A stretch of 64,000 nt of DNA from Glycomyces buryatensis. Its GTDB lineage: Bacteria > Actinomycetota > Actinomycetes > Mycobacteriales > Micromonosporaceae. The position numbers were made by a program, and so were the translations under genes. Below the pieces are notes generated by a model that saw nothing but the letters and a program-made list of their open reading frames with translations, did no database searches and had not been told where the DNA came from. Numbering within the stretch: the first letter of the stretch is position 1; each line of letters begins with the position of its first letter. Shown here piece by piece: positions 16,175 through 25,430 of the stretch. The stretch is taken from contig NZ_STGY01000021.1 in the NCBI RefSeq assembly GCF_004912275.1, positions 62,001 to 126,000 of the forward strand. The letters run 5' to 3'.

Positions 16175-17341
16175 ATGACGGGCTTCAACGAACCTGCTCC
16201 CACTCAGACCGCGCTCCTGCTGCTCGGGCGGGGCACCGACTCCGGCTCCGAGCGCGGTGTCGACTGCCCCGGCGAGCTGCCCGCGCCCAGCGACCCCGAC
16301 CTGGTCGCACGCGCGAAGGCGGCCAAGGAGGCCTTGGGCGGCAACGTCTTCGTCCTCGGCCACCACTACCAGCGCGACGAGGTGATCCAGTTCGCCGACG
16401 TCACCGGCGACTCGTTCAAGCTCGCGCAGCAGGCCGCGGCCCGCCCCGACGCCGAGTACATCCTCTTCTGCGGCGTGCACTTCATGGCCGAGAGCGCCGA
16501 CATCCTCACCGGCGACCACCAGCAGATCATCCTGCCCGACCTGGCCGCTGGCTGCTCCATGGCCGACATGGCCACCGCCTCCCAGGTCGAACAGTGCTGG
16601 GAGGACCTCCAGCGGGCCGGGATCGCCGAGGCGACCGTCCCGGTCACCTACATGAACTCCACCGCCGCGATCAAGGGCTTCGTGGGCCGCGAAGGCGGCG
16701 TGGTCTGCACCTCCTCGAACGCCGAGCGGGCCCTGAAGTGGGCCTATGAGCGAGGCGAGAAGGTCCTGTTCCTGCCCGACCAGCACCTGGGCCGCAACAC
16801 GATGGTCCGCGAACTGGGCTTCTCGCTCGAGGACTGCGTGCTCTACAACCCGCACAAGCCGAACGGCGGGCTCACCGAGCGGGAACTGCGGGACGCCAAG
16901 ATCATCCTGTGGAAGGGCCACTGCTCGGTGCACGGGCGGTTCACGCTCGAATCCGTCGAGGAGATGCGCCGCCTCGACCCCGAGGTCAATGTCCTGGTCC
17001 ACCCCGAATGCACGCACGAGGTCGTCTCGGCCGCGGACTACGTGGGGTCGACCGAGTACATCATCAAGGCCCTGGACGCGGCCGAGCCCGGCTCCTCGTG
17101 GGCGCTGGGGACCGAGCTGAACCTGGTGCGGCGCTTGGCGAACGCGCACCCGGACAAGAAGATCTCGTTCCTGGACAAGACGGTCTGCTACTGCTCCACG
17201 ATGAACCGCATCGACCTGCCCCACCTGGTGTGGGCGCTCGAAGAACTCGTCGCCGGCCGAGTCCCCAACCCGATCACGGTGGACGTCGAGACGGCCAAAT
17301 ACGCCCGGGCCGCCCTGGACCGGATGCTCGCCCTGCCGTAG
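16175..17341 (+). CDS. nadA: Quinolinate synthase A
   Basis: Condenses iminoaspartate with dihydroxyacetone phosphate to quinolinate in de novo NAD synthesis, using a [4Fe-4S] cluster. The 388-residue length matches the long actinobacterial type. Cluster cysteines are visible in ILFCGVHFMAE (~111), CTSSNAERALKWA with KGHCSVHGRF (~250), and KTVCYCSTMNRID (~340). It starts at ATG 16175 behind AGGAG. nadB and nadC are not in the window. A strong terminator follows. The TnpB element ends ~55 bp upstream, close to the presumed promoter. Confidence 0.95.
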   Translation: MTGFNEPAPTQTALLLLGRGTDSGSERGVDCPGELPAPSDPDLVARAKAAKEALGGNVFVLGHHYQRDEVIQFADVTGDSFKLAQQAAARPDAEYILFCGVHFMAESADILTGDHQQIILPDLAAGCSMADMATASQVEQCWEDLQRAGIAEATVPVTYMNSTAAIKGFVGREGGVVCTSSNAERALKWAYERGEKVLFLPDQHLGRNTMVRELGFSLEDCVLYNPHKPNGGLTERELRDAKIILWKGHCSVHGRFTLESVEEMRRLDPEVNVLVHPECTHEVVSAADYVGSTEYIIKALDAAEPGSSWALGTELNLVRRLANAHPDKKISFLDKTVCYCSTMNRIDLPHLVWALEELVAGRVPNPITVDVETAKYARAALDRMLALP

Positions 17342-17351
17342 CGATCTTTCC

Positions 17352-17392
17352 GGCGCCCGGTCACGCGGGAGAATCCCGCGTGACCGGGCGCC
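17352..17392 (+). terminator. Terminator of nadA
   Basis: Perfect 19-bp stem (17352-17370 with 17374-17392) around a 3-base loop, 10 bp after the nadA stop, followed by gtcctttg. The long uninterrupted stem makes this one of the strongest hairpins in the window. Confidence 0.85.
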
Positions 17393-17622
17393 GTCCTTTG
17401 TGGCTCACAAAGAGGAGATACACGAGTTGCGGCCACCCCGGGTTGCATGCCCGCGGGGTGCGGATGATCACCGTGGGTTAGGTCGCTACCTGGGGGTATT
17501 CGCGGTGGCTGTTCCGTTATCGTTGGGCGACGATTCGTCGAACGTCCGGGCCTGGCGGAGCCGCCAGCGGACCGTGACGCCTCCCGGCTCTTGCACCTGA
17601 ACTCCATCCCAGAGGAGACCTG

Positions 17623-18996
17623 TTGAGCAGCACCGACGCCCCCCCTCAAGAAGACATGCTGATCATCCATGGCGGCACCCCCCTCGAAGGCGAGGTCCAC
17701 GTCCGCGGCGCCAAGAACCTTGTCTCCAAGGCGATGGTCGCGGCGCTACTCGGCAACTCCCCGTCGGTGCTCAAGAGCGTCCCGGCCATCCGGGACGTCG
17801 AGGTCGTCACCGGACTGCTGCGCGTCCACGGCGTCGATGTCGCGCTCGACGGCGACACGCTCTACATGGACCCCACCTCCGTCGAATCCGCCGGCGTCGA
17901 GGAGATCAACGTCCACGCCGGCACCAGCCGCATCCCGATCCTGCTGTGCGGCCCGTTGCTGCACCGTCTCGGCCGCGCCTTCATCCCCGACCTCGGCGGC
18001 TGCAATATCGGCGGCCGCCCCATCGACTTCCACCTCGACGCGCTCCGCAAGTTCGGCGCTCACGTCGAGAAGAGCGTCGACGGCACCCACCTGTCGGCCC
18101 CCGACGGCCTCCACGGCATCCGCTATGAGCTGGAGTTCCCCTCCGTCGGCGCCACCGAACAGGTCCTGCTCACCGCCGTCATGGCCCAGGGCACCACCGA
18201 GCTGCGCAATGCCGCCATCGAACCGGAGATCATCGACCTCATCTGCATCCTGCAGAAGATGGGCGCGATCATCAAGGTCCACACCAACCGCGTCATCGAG
18301 ATCGTCGGCGTCGAGGAGCTCAAGGGCTACACCCACCGGGCCCTCCCCGACCGCATCGAGGCCGCCTCCTGGGCATCGGCCGCGCTGGCCACCGAGGGAA
18401 GCGTGAACGTGCGGGGCGCCAACCAGGCCAGCATGATGACCTTCCTCAACGTCTTCCGCTCCATCGGCGGCGCCTACGAGGTCGACGACGATCCCGTCGA
18501 CGGCGGCATCCGCTTCTGGCACCCCGGCACGCCGCTCAAGCCGGTCGCGCTGGAGACCGACGTGCACCCCGGGCTCATGACCGACTGGCAGCAGCCGATC
18601 GTGGTGGCGCTGACCCAGGCCGACGGCCTGTCGATCATGCACGAGACGGTCTATGAGAACCGTCTCGGCTACACCCGCGAGCTGCGTCAGATGGGCGCGA
18701 ACATCGAGCTGTACTCCGACTGCCTGGGGGGCACGCCGTGCCGCTGGGGCCGCCGCAACTTCCTGCACTCGGCCGTCATCGCCGGGCCCTCGAAGCTGCA
18801 CGCCGCCGACCTCCAGATCCCCGACCTGCGGGCCGGCTTCAGCCACCTCATCGCCGCCTTGGCGGCCGAGGGCACCAGCCGCGTCTACGGCGTGGACCGC
18901 TACATCACCCGCGGCTACGAGAACTTCGAGGCGAAGCTCGAGGGCCTGGGCGCCAAGATCGAGCGCCCCGCGCCGGTCGCGGCCGCCGCGAACTAG
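17623..18996 (+). CDS. murA: UDP-N-acetylglucosamine 1-carboxyvinyltransferase
   Basis: First committed enzyme of peptidoglycan synthesis; transfers enolpyruvate from PEP to UDP-GlcNAc in the cytoplasm. It has the EPT fold, 457 residues, beginning at TTG 17623 behind AGAGGAG. The N-terminal lysine lies in VRGAKNLVSKAM (~30), and the PEP-binding cysteine is present in DLGGCNIGGRPIDFH (~127), so classical fosfomycin sensitivity is expected (inference). The sequence belongs to the actinobacterial MurA variant whose loop reads GAKNLVSKAM rather than GAKNAALP. Many actinomycetes have two murA copies; whether this is the only one cannot be told. Confidence 0.92.
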   Translation: MSSTDAPPQEDMLIIHGGTPLEGEVHVRGAKNLVSKAMVAALLGNSPSVLKSVPAIRDVEVVTGLLRVHGVDVALDGDTLYMDPTSVESAGVEEINVHAGTSRIPILLCGPLLHRLGRAFIPDLGGCNIGGRPIDFHLDALRKFGAHVEKSVDGTHLSAPDGLHGIRYELEFPSVGATEQVLLTAVMAQGTTELRNAAIEPEIIDLICILQKMGAIIKVHTNRVIEIVGVEELKGYTHRALPDRIEAASWASAALATEGSVNVRGANQASMMTFLNVFRSIGGAYEVDDDPVDGGIRFWHPGTPLKPVALETDVHPGLMTDWQQPIVVALTQADGLSIMHETVYENRLGYTRELRQMGANIELYSDCLGGTPCRWGRRNFLHSAVIAGPSKLHAADLQIPDLRAGFSHLIAALAAEGTSRVYGVDRYITRGYENFEAKLEGLGAKIERPAPVAAAAN

Positions 18997-19037
18997 ACGA
19001 CGGGCATCACCCGCGAAAAGCGGGCGACCACCCGTCT
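18996..19037 (+). terminator. Possible terminator behind murA
   Basis: An imperfect hairpin directly at the murA stop: outer arms agacg.../...cccgtct and a perfect inner cccgc-gaaaa-gcggg. There is no U-tract, so it is only a possible terminator. Confidence 0.4.
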
Positions 19038-19188
19038 AACCGTCGACACAGGTCGGGCCGTCATCGGCCCGGCCTGCGCCATCGCTACCGGAGGCCCGAG
19101 CCGGAGCCGCTGGCATCGACGTCGCCGTGACCCTGGGTATGCTGGAAAGACAGCATGCCGTCCCGAATGTAGGAAGGGCGATCGTCCC

Positions 19189-19836
19189 GTGGGGAAGAAG
19201 TCCGCCGAAGCCACCCCGGCCGTCGAAGAGAGCAAGCCCGTCTCCGCGACCGACAAGAAGGGGAAGGCCACGCCCAAGCGGCCCACCCAGTCCAAGGCTC
19301 GCCCGCCGGTGAACCCCCCGCTGACCTCGAAGGAAAAGCGCGCGCAGCAGAAGTCCGCGCCGCTCTCGAAGGAGCAGAAGTCGCAGGCCAAGGCCGATAT
19401 CCGGGCCGAGCGCGCCCGCATCGCCGAGGGCCAGTGGAAGGGCGACCCGCTCTTCGACAAGTACCACCTGCCCCGCGACCGCGGCCCCGAGCGCCTGCTC
19501 GTGCGCGACCTGGTCGACTCGCGGCGCACCGTGGCCCAGTACTTCTTCGCCCTGACGATGGCGCTCCTGTTGGCCACCAACGTCTTCCCCGCCTACGTCA
19601 ACATCCTCATGCTGGTGTGGGCCGCCATGATGCTCGGCTTCGCCGTCGACTCGTACTTCCTGTGCCGCAAGGTGTGGCGCCTGGTCATGAAGCGGTTCCC
19701 CAAGACCACGCAGCGCAAGCCCGGCCTGTACTGGTACGCCATCCAGCGCTCCATCATGTTCCGCTCCATGCGGAACCCGCGCCCGCGCATGAGCTACAAG
19801 GCCACCGAGGACGACCTCGGGCAAGTCGTCAAGTAG
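19189..19836 (+). CDS. DUF3043 membrane protein
   Basis: A 215-residue actinobacterial protein of unknown function, starting at GTG 19189. The first ~100 residues are Lys/Ala/Glu-rich, hydrophilic and probably disordered. The conserved part follows: DPLFDKYHLPRDRGPERLLVRDLVDSRR (about 85-112), then two membrane helices (~117-136 and 139-156) and a basic tail. The topology places both charged ends in the cytoplasm. It stands alone between murA and the WG-repeat gene. Nothing suggests an enzymatic role. Confidence 0.8.
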   Translation: MGKKSAEATPAVEESKPVSATDKKGKATPKRPTQSKARPPVNPPLTSKEKRAQQKSAPLSKEQKSQAKADIRAERARIAEGQWKGDPLFDKYHLPRDRGPERLLVRDLVDSRRTVAQYFFALTMALLLATNVFPAYVNILMLVWAAMMLGFAVDSYFLCRKVWRLVMKRFPKTTQRKPGLYWYAIQRSIMFRSMRNPRPRMSYKATEDDLGQVVK

Positions 19837-20046
19837 GCAGAGCGTCGAATAGGCACGGGGTCAAGTAGTACCGGTGGAACACCGGCGCCCCGCCCGCCGA
19901 CCCGGACCGGGCAGGGGTCCGGATCGGCCCCGACTCGACGTGCCAGGCGAACCGTCCCGATCCCAGCCCACTCACCCCTCCCGAGACGGACCCCGATGCC
20001 TTAATCTGTATGTCGTAACCCTCCGTTACCCCGGAAAGTAGTCAAC

Positions 20047-21129
20047 GTGGTCGATGTCGCGGCGGACTTGCGGACCGGGCTGGTCCGCGCCCTCGGACCG
20101 CTCGATCGGGCCACCATGCGCCACTCGATCGCCGACGCCGCGGCCCTCGCGCAGCTCCGCGAGGAGGCCACCGTGCGGCTCGCCCGCCACGCGTCCGAGG
20201 CCGACCAGTCCCGGCTGCTCGGCGTCCGCGCCGTCATCCTGCGAGTCCTCGGGGACTTCGACGGCGCCGAGATCGATGCGGCCGCCGCCGTCAAATACGC
20301 CGAGGCCATCGGCGCCGACCTCCTCCTCGCCCCCGCCAGGGCCCGGCTCGCCCAGGTCAAGCGCGTCCAGCGCCACTTCGAGGAGGCCGACGGCCTGTTC
20401 GCCCTGGCCGAGGCCGGCGAACTCCCCCGCACCCTCACCGGCGCCGCCCGCGCCTACGCGGCGCTGTCCTGCCTGGCCCAGGGCCGCGTCACCGAGGCGC
20501 TCATCCACCTGCAACGCGCCAGCGAGTACAACCCGCACAACTTCGTCATGCAGATCGTGGAGACCGGCCTCGACCTCGCCGAGGAGCGCGCCGCCAAGGG
20601 CGGCTTCGGGCCTCCCCCGCGCGGCTGGGCCGAACGGGCCGGGCACCCCGCGCCCGACCTGTTCAAGGATCAGCCCTCCGGCCGCTACGGCTATCTCGGG
20701 CCCGAGGGGCGCCCGGTCGTCAAGGCCGCGTTCACGCAGGCGGGTGACTTCCGCGGCGGCGTCGCGGCGGTCCGCCAGAGCGACTGGGGCGCGATCGACA
20801 AGCACGGCACCGTGGTCGTCCCGATGCTCTACGACTCGCTGGAGACGCCGACCGTGGACGGGCGCAATGTGCTCGGCTTCGTCGGCGGCGTCGCCGTGGC
20901 CGGGCAGCGGGGCCGCTACGGCGTCGTCCACAAGTCCGGACGCATCGTCATCCCGCCCCGCTACCAGCACATCGCCGTCCATCCCGCCGGGTTCCTCGTC
21001 TCGATGGACGGCTACTCCTGGGGCACCGCCGGACTCGACGGCGCCGAAATACGTCCACCCAGAATGGACAGAGCCGAGGCGGCCCGGACGCTCGACGCGG
21101 CGGTCTCCATCGACGACGGTCCGCTCTAG
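20047..21129 (+). CDS. TPR-like / WG-repeat protein
   Basis: A 360-residue soluble protein with no signal peptide. Residues ~1-180 are Ala-rich amphipathic helices like tetratricopeptide repeats. Residues ~205-345 contain three or four WG (KWG) repeats: GRYGYLGPEGRPVVKAAF, WGAIDKHGTVVVPMLYDS and GRYGVVHKSGRIVIPPRYQ, each ~45 residues apart. WG repeats form beta-propeller-like units, and such proteins are usually scaffolds or sensors. It starts at GTG 20047. There is an AKR gene 63 bp downstream on the same strand, perhaps co-transcribed. Partner unknown. Confidence 0.75.
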   Translation: MVDVAADLRTGLVRALGPLDRATMRHSIADAAALAQLREEATVRLARHASEADQSRLLGVRAVILRVLGDFDGAEIDAAAAVKYAEAIGADLLLAPARARLAQVKRVQRHFEEADGLFALAEAGELPRTLTGAARAYAALSCLAQGRVTEALIHLQRASEYNPHNFVMQIVETGLDLAEERAAKGGFGPPPRGWAERAGHPAPDLFKDQPSGRYGYLGPEGRPVVKAAFTQAGDFRGGVAAVRQSDWGAIDKHGTVVVPMLYDSLETPTVDGRNVLGFVGGVAVAGQRGRYGVVHKSGRIVIPPRYQHIAVHPAGFLVSMDGYSWGTAGLDGAEIRPPRMDRAEAARTLDAAVSIDDGPL

Positions 21130-21192
21130 GAGTTCAGCTCTTGTGACGTTGGTTTCGTTGACGCTAGCCGTGCGGCAGGTAATCTCTTCAGC

Positions 21193-22188
21193 ATGGAGTT
21201 TCGTCATCTCGGCCGTTCCGGCCTCGTCATTTCCGAACTGACCTACGGCAACTGGATCACCCACGGCGGACAGGTCGAAGAGGACGCCGCCGTCGCGTGC
21301 GTCCAGGCCGCGCTCGATGAGGGCATCACCACCTTCGACACCGCCGACGTCTACGCGCACGGCGCCGCTGAAGAGGTCCTGGGCCGCGCGCTCAAGGACG
21401 AACGCCGCGACGGCCTGGAGATCTTCACCAAGGTCTACTGGCCCATGGGCGAGGGCAAGAACGACCGCGGCCTGTCGACCAAGCACATCAAGGAGTCGAT
21501 CAACAACTCCCTGCGCCGCCTCCAGACCGACCGCGTCGAGCTGCTGCAGGCCCACCGCTTCGACGTCGAGACCCCGCTCGACGAGACCATGCAGGCGTTC
21601 GCCGACGTCGTGCGAGCCGGCAAGGCCCACTACATCGGCGTCTCCGAGTGGACCGCCGACCAGATCCGCCGCGCCCACGCGCTCGCGCAGGACCTGAACA
21701 TCCAGCTCGTCTCCAGCCAGCCCCAGTACTCGGCCCTATGGCGGGTCATCGAGGCCGAGGTCATCCCGGCCTCCGAGGAGCTGGGCATAGGCCAGATCGT
21801 CTGGTCGCCGCTGGCGCAGGGCGTCCTCACCGGCAAGTACAAGCCGGGCCAGGCCGCCCCCGCGGGATCGCGCGGCGCCGACCCCAAGTACGGCCGCTTC
21901 GTCGAGGGCTTCCTCGGCGACGAGACCCTCGAACGCGTCCAGCAGCTGGCCCCGATCGCCGAGGGCCTGGACCTGAGCATCGCCCAGCTGAGCCTGGCGT
22001 GGGTCCTGCACCACCCGAACGTCTCCGCCGCCATCATCGGCGCGACCCGCCCCGAGCAGGTCAAGGAGAACGTCAAGGCCTCCGGCGTCAAGCTCGACGC
22101 CGAGACCTACGCGAAGATCAACGAGCTCCTGGAGCCGGTCGCCAAGACCGACCCCAACCTCACGACGGCGCCGAGACCGCGCGCGTAA
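21193..22188 (+). CDS. Aldo/keto reductase, potassium-channel beta-subunit-like
   Basis: NADPH-dependent oxidoreductase with a TIM barrel, 331 residues. The catalytic tetrad is visible: Asp and Tyr in FDTADVYAHGAAE (~50/55), Lys in IFTKVYWPMG (~82) and His in LLQAHRFDVE (~117). The C-terminal IIGATRPEQVKENVKAS is the NADP-phosphate-binding segment. The layout and GEGKNDRGLSTKHI loop place it with the AKR6/YghZ-like group, which reduces aldehydes such as methylglyoxal. Its 3' end overlaps the convergent miaA by 29 bp. Substrate unproven. Confidence 0.88.
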   Translation: MEFRHLGRSGLVISELTYGNWITHGGQVEEDAAVACVQAALDEGITTFDTADVYAHGAAEEVLGRALKDERRDGLEIFTKVYWPMGEGKNDRGLSTKHIKESINNSLRRLQTDRVELLQAHRFDVETPLDETMQAFADVVRAGKAHYIGVSEWTADQIRRAHALAQDLNIQLVSSQPQYSALWRVIEAEVIPASEELGIGQIVWSPLAQGVLTGKYKPGQAAPAGSRGADPKYGRFVEGFLGDETLERVQQLAPIAEGLDLSIAQLSLAWVLHHPNVSAAIIGATRPEQVKENVKASGVKLDAETYAKINELLEPVAKTDPNLTTAPRPRA

Positions 22189-23095
22189 TCGCCTTCGAGA
22201 CAAGCTCCGGGTCGGCCGCATCGAACCATTCGATGCGGCCGTCCCTTTTGAACCAGGAGCGCTGGCGCCGCACGAAGCGGCGGGTGCCGCGAACGGTCCG
22301 CTCGAAAGCCTCGTCCTCGTCGTACTCCCCCGCGAAGTGGGCCAGGACCTGCTGGTAGCCGAGCGCGCGCGAGGCGGTCCGGCCTTCGCGCAGGCCCTGC
22401 GCCTCCAGCTCGCGGACCTCGTCCAGCAGCCCGGCCTCCCACATCGTGCGGACGCGGCGCTCGATGCGCTCGTCCAGGACGGTGGTGTCGAGGTCGACGC
22501 CGATGCGGACCGCCTCGATGTGGGCCTTGGGTTCGGGCAGGCTCGCGGTGAACGAACCGGTCAGCTCCACCACCTCGAGCGCGCGCACCACGCGGCGCCC
22601 GTTGGAGGGGAGGATCACCTTCGCGGCCGCGGGGTCGACCTCCCGCAAGCGGTGCCACAGCGCGTCGGAGCCGATCCGTTCGAGATCGGCTTCGAGCCGG
22701 GCCCGGATCTCGGGGTCGGTGCCGGGGAAGTCCATCTCGTCGAGGGCGGCCTGGACGTAGAGGCCGGAGCCGCCGACCAGCACCGGCCGCTTGCCGCGGG
22801 AGCGGATGTCGGCGATGGCCTCCCTGGCCAGGGCCTGGTAGCGGGCCACATCGGCGGCCTCGGTGACGTCGAGGACGTCGAAGACGTGGTGGGGAATCCC
22901 GTGGCGCTCGGCCTCGGTGATCTTCGCGGTGCCGATGTCCATGCCCCGATAGAGCTGCATCGAGTCGGCATTGACGACCTCCCCGTCGCACGCTTCGGCG
23001 AGCGCGACGGACAGCGCCGTCTTGCCGGCCGCGGTGGGGCCTACGACCGCGATCACCGGCGGCGGTAGGGTGGGGGAGCTGCCTCCACTTGCCAA
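22160..23095 (-). CDS. miaA: tRNA dimethylallyltransferase
   Basis: Adds a dimethylallyl group to N6 of adenosine 37 in tRNAs reading UNN codons. P-loop GPTAAGKTALS near residue 19, DSMQLYRGMDIGTAKI near 43, and the tRNA-binding SNGRRVVRALEV near 166 are all present. The frame is open far upstream; I chose the TTG at 23095 because AAGGGG stands 7 bases before it and the resulting 311 residues fit the family. Its product is the substrate of MiaB, also encoded here (30569-32119). It is divergent from the DUF349 gene. Confidence 0.92.
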   Translation of the reverse strand: MASGGSSPTLPPPVIAVVGPTAAGKTALSVALAEACDGEVVNADSMQLYRGMDIGTAKITEAERHGIPHHVFDVLDVTEAADVARYQALAREAIADIRSRGKRPVLVGGSGLYVQAALDEMDFPGTDPEIRARLEADLERIGSDALWHRLREVDPAAAKVILPSNGRRVVRALEVVELTGSFTASLPEPKAHIEAVRIGVDLDTTVLDERIERRVRTMWEAGLLDEVRELEAQGLREGRTASRALGYQQVLAHFAGEYDEDEAFERTVRGTRRFVRRQRSWFKRDGRIEWFDAADPELVSKAITRAVSAPS

Positions 23096-23276
23096 CTGAA
23101 TACCCCTTCGGTTCGCTCGGGCAGGCAGGCGCGCCTGGCCCTGGAATTCTGGATCGCGTAGATTCGCGCGTTTCATCCGTCGAGGTAGACGGACCCGGCT
23201 GGCAGCGACCCGGCAACCACCGTAAGGTACGGGAAATACGTCCCTTAGTTCGTGTGAAGGATTTGAGATTACCGCG

Positions 23277-24494
23277 ATGAGTGACCTCGGAGACTGGACC
23301 AGCTTCGGCCGCATCGACGCCGAAGGCACGGTCTACGTGAAAACCTCCTCCGGCGAGCGCGCGGTCGGCTCGTGGCAGGCCGGCTCCACCGACGAGGGGC
23401 TGGCGCACTTCGCGCGCAAATACGCCGACCTGGTGGTCGAAGTCGATCTCATCGCCGCCCGCCTGAACTCGGACTCGGCCGACGTGGAGCAGGCGGCCTC
23501 GCAGCTGCGCAAGCTCCGCGAGAGCCTGGAGACCGCGGCGGTCGTCGGCGATGTCGACGCACTCGGCGCCCGCCTGGACACGCTGTCCAAGCACGCCGAG
23601 GACAAGGTCGGCGAGTTCAAGGCCGCCAAGGACGCCGAGCGCACCGAGGCCATCGCGGCCAAGGAGGCCCTGGTCGCCGAGGCCGAGGAGCTGGCCTCCC
23701 GCGACAGCCACTGGAAGGCCTCCGGGCAGCGCTTCAGCGAGATGATCGACCAGTGGAAGGCCATCCACGGCGTCGACCGCAAGACCGACCAGAAGCTGTG
23801 GCGCAAGTTCTCCACCGCCCGCGACACCTTCACCCGCCACCGCGGCGCCTACTTCTCCCAGCTCGACTCCGAGCGCAAGGTCATCGCGTCCAAGAAGGAA
23901 GAGCTCATCGCCGCCGCCGAGGAGCTGTCGACCTCCACCGACTGGGGCCCCACCGCCGACCGGCTCAAGGCCCTCATGGCCGAGTGGAAGGACGCCGGAC
24001 GCCTCGCTCCCGATGCCGAGCAGAAAGCCTGGAAGCGGTTCCGGGCCGCGCAGGACGTGTTCTTCAACGCCCGCTCCGAGGTCTTCTCCGCCCGCGACGC
24101 GGAGCTGGAGGCCAACCAGGCCGCCAAGGAAGAGCTGCTGAAGAAGGCCGAGGCGCTCGACGTCGCGGCCGACCCCAAGGCCGCGCAGGCCGCCATGCGG
24201 GAGATCCAGGCCGGCTGGCACGACGCCGGCGCCGTCCCGCGCAAGAACCAGGCCAAGCTCCAGCGGCGGCTGCGCAATGTCGAGGACAAGCTCCGCGACG
24301 CGCTCGACACCGCCTGGCGCAAGGTCCCGGTCGACGAGAACCCGCTGCTGCTCCAGATGCGCCAGCAGGTCACCGAGGCCGAGGAGAAGCTCGAGCGGGC
24401 CAAGGCCGACGGCAACGCCGGCCGGATCAAGAAGGCCGAGTCGGACCTGACGAGCAAGAGGCAGTTCCTGGAGCTTGCGGAGGGAACCAAGTGA
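23277..24494 (+). CDS. DUF349 domain protein
   Basis: A 405-residue, highly charged, almost entirely helical soluble protein built of three or four DUF349 repeats. Each has the pattern W...G..F...i..WK.ihgv.rk.d..LW.kF..ar..F..., clearest at residues ~140-200, ~215-275 and ~295-350. Most of the chain should be coiled coil. DUF349 proteins are widespread in actinomycetes; eukaryotic-like and E. coli relatives have been tied to tRNA or nucleic-acid functions, but no activity can be inferred here. It shares a 181-bp divergent promoter region with miaA. Confidence 0.8.
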   Translation: MSDLGDWTSFGRIDAEGTVYVKTSSGERAVGSWQAGSTDEGLAHFARKYADLVVEVDLIAARLNSDSADVEQAASQLRKLRESLETAAVVGDVDALGARLDTLSKHAEDKVGEFKAAKDAERTEAIAAKEALVAEAEELASRDSHWKASGQRFSEMIDQWKAIHGVDRKTDQKLWRKFSTARDTFTRHRGAYFSQLDSERKVIASKKEELIAAAEELSTSTDWGPTADRLKALMAEWKDAGRLAPDAEQKAWKRFRAAQDVFFNARSEVFSARDAELEANQAAKEELLKKAEALDVAADPKAAQAAMREIQAGWHDAGAVPRKNQAKLQRRLRNVEDKLRDALDTAWRKVPVDENPLLLQMRQQVTEAEEKLERAKADGNAGRIKKAESDLTSKRQFLELAEGTK

Positions 24495-24534
24495 CACGGT
24501 TGCAAATCGCCGAGGGGGCGAAGTAGGAGACCGC

Positions 24535-25278
24535 ATGTCCCCCGACTTCCTCCCCCCGCAGTTCATTCCCACCGAGCAGATCTTCAACCTCCGCGACGTC
24601 GGCGGCTGGAACGGCGCCGACGGCGCGAAGGTGAAGAGCGGCATCGTCTTCCGCTCCGACAACTTCGGCAGCGCCACCGCGGCCGATCTCGACCGCGTCG
24701 TCAATGAGCTGGGCATCCGCCACGTCATCGACCTGCGCCGCCACGAAGAGCTCGAGGCGACGGGCCGCTTCCCCGAGATCGACTCCGTCACGTTCCACCA
24801 CCTCGAACTGCTCCACATCAAGTGGGAGCTGATCGGCGTGGACTACCCGTCCGGCTCCGCTGAGTCCGAGATCGTGCGGTTCCTGCGCCACCGCTACTCG
24901 GGGATGCTGGAGGCCGGCTACCAGTCGATAAGCGACTCGCTCGACGTCATCGCCCGGGGCGAGCCGGTGGTCTTCCACTGCATGGCCGGCAAGGACCGCA
25001 CCGGGATCCTCGCGGCCGTGCTGCTGTCGATCCTGGGCGTGAGCGACGACGACATCGCCGCCGACTACGAGCTGTCGAACGTGGGCATCGCCCGGTGGCG
25101 GGCCTACCGCGACGCGACCTGGGGCAAGCCCGAGATCGACGGCGGCCTGAGCACCCCCGCCGAGGCGATGCGCCAGACCATCGCGGAGATGAACGACCGC
25201 TTCGGTTCCCTGGAGAACTACGCCATCGCGGCCGGGTTCAACAAGGCCGACCTGCTGCGGGAGCGCCTGCTCGAATAG
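24535..25278 (+). CDS. Tyrosine-protein phosphatase (Y_phosphatase3 family)
   Basis: A 247-residue phosphatase whose P-loop HCMAGKDRTGILAA (~144) satisfies the CX5R(T/S) signature, so it should hydrolyse phosphotyrosine or a phospholipid head group through a cysteinyl-phosphate. NLRDVGGWN near residue 14 is the conserved N-terminal block of the PtpB/Y_phosphatase3 group. No signal peptide or membrane helix is seen, although M. tuberculosis PtpB of this family is secreted. It starts at ATG 24535 behind AGGAGA, 40 bp after the DUF349 gene, probably in one operon with it. Confidence 0.87.
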   Translation: MSPDFLPPQFIPTEQIFNLRDVGGWNGADGAKVKSGIVFRSDNFGSATAADLDRVVNELGIRHVIDLRRHEELEATGRFPEIDSVTFHHLELLHIKWELIGVDYPSGSAESEIVRFLRHRYSGMLEAGYQSISDSLDVIARGEPVVFHCMAGKDRTGILAAVLLSILGVSDDDIAADYELSNVGIARWRAYRDATWGKPEIDGGLSTPAEAMRQTIAEMNDRFGSLENYAIAAGFNKADLLRERLLE

Positions 25279-25317
25279 CAAGCGCCCCAACGCCATCCGA
25301 AACCCGTACAAATTCTC

Positions 25318-25333
25318 CTAGCCGCGCGGCTAG
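25318..25333. promoter_or_regulatory. Perfect 16-bp palindrome upstream of the ABC exporter
   Basis: CTAGCCGCGCGGCTAG, followed by AAAA, 97 bp before the exporter start codon. The phosphatase stop is 40 bp upstream, so it could be part of a terminator or, more likely given the exact symmetry, an operator for a dimeric repressor of the exporter operon. A second hairpin (cccaccg/cggtggg, 25388-25413) lies just before the Shine-Dalgarno. Confidence 0.45.
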
Positions 25334-25430
25334 AAAATCAGTTGCACCCGACCACAGAAACCGCTTACGGTCATTGGTTGGAACCTGCCCACCGCGAAAC
25401 CGACGGCGGTGGGCGACAGGAGGGTGCACA

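Noticed and set aside
17400-17622. Possible small gene between nadA and murA
   Set aside because: The open frames lack ribosome sites and homology; the region fits the murA promoter and leader.
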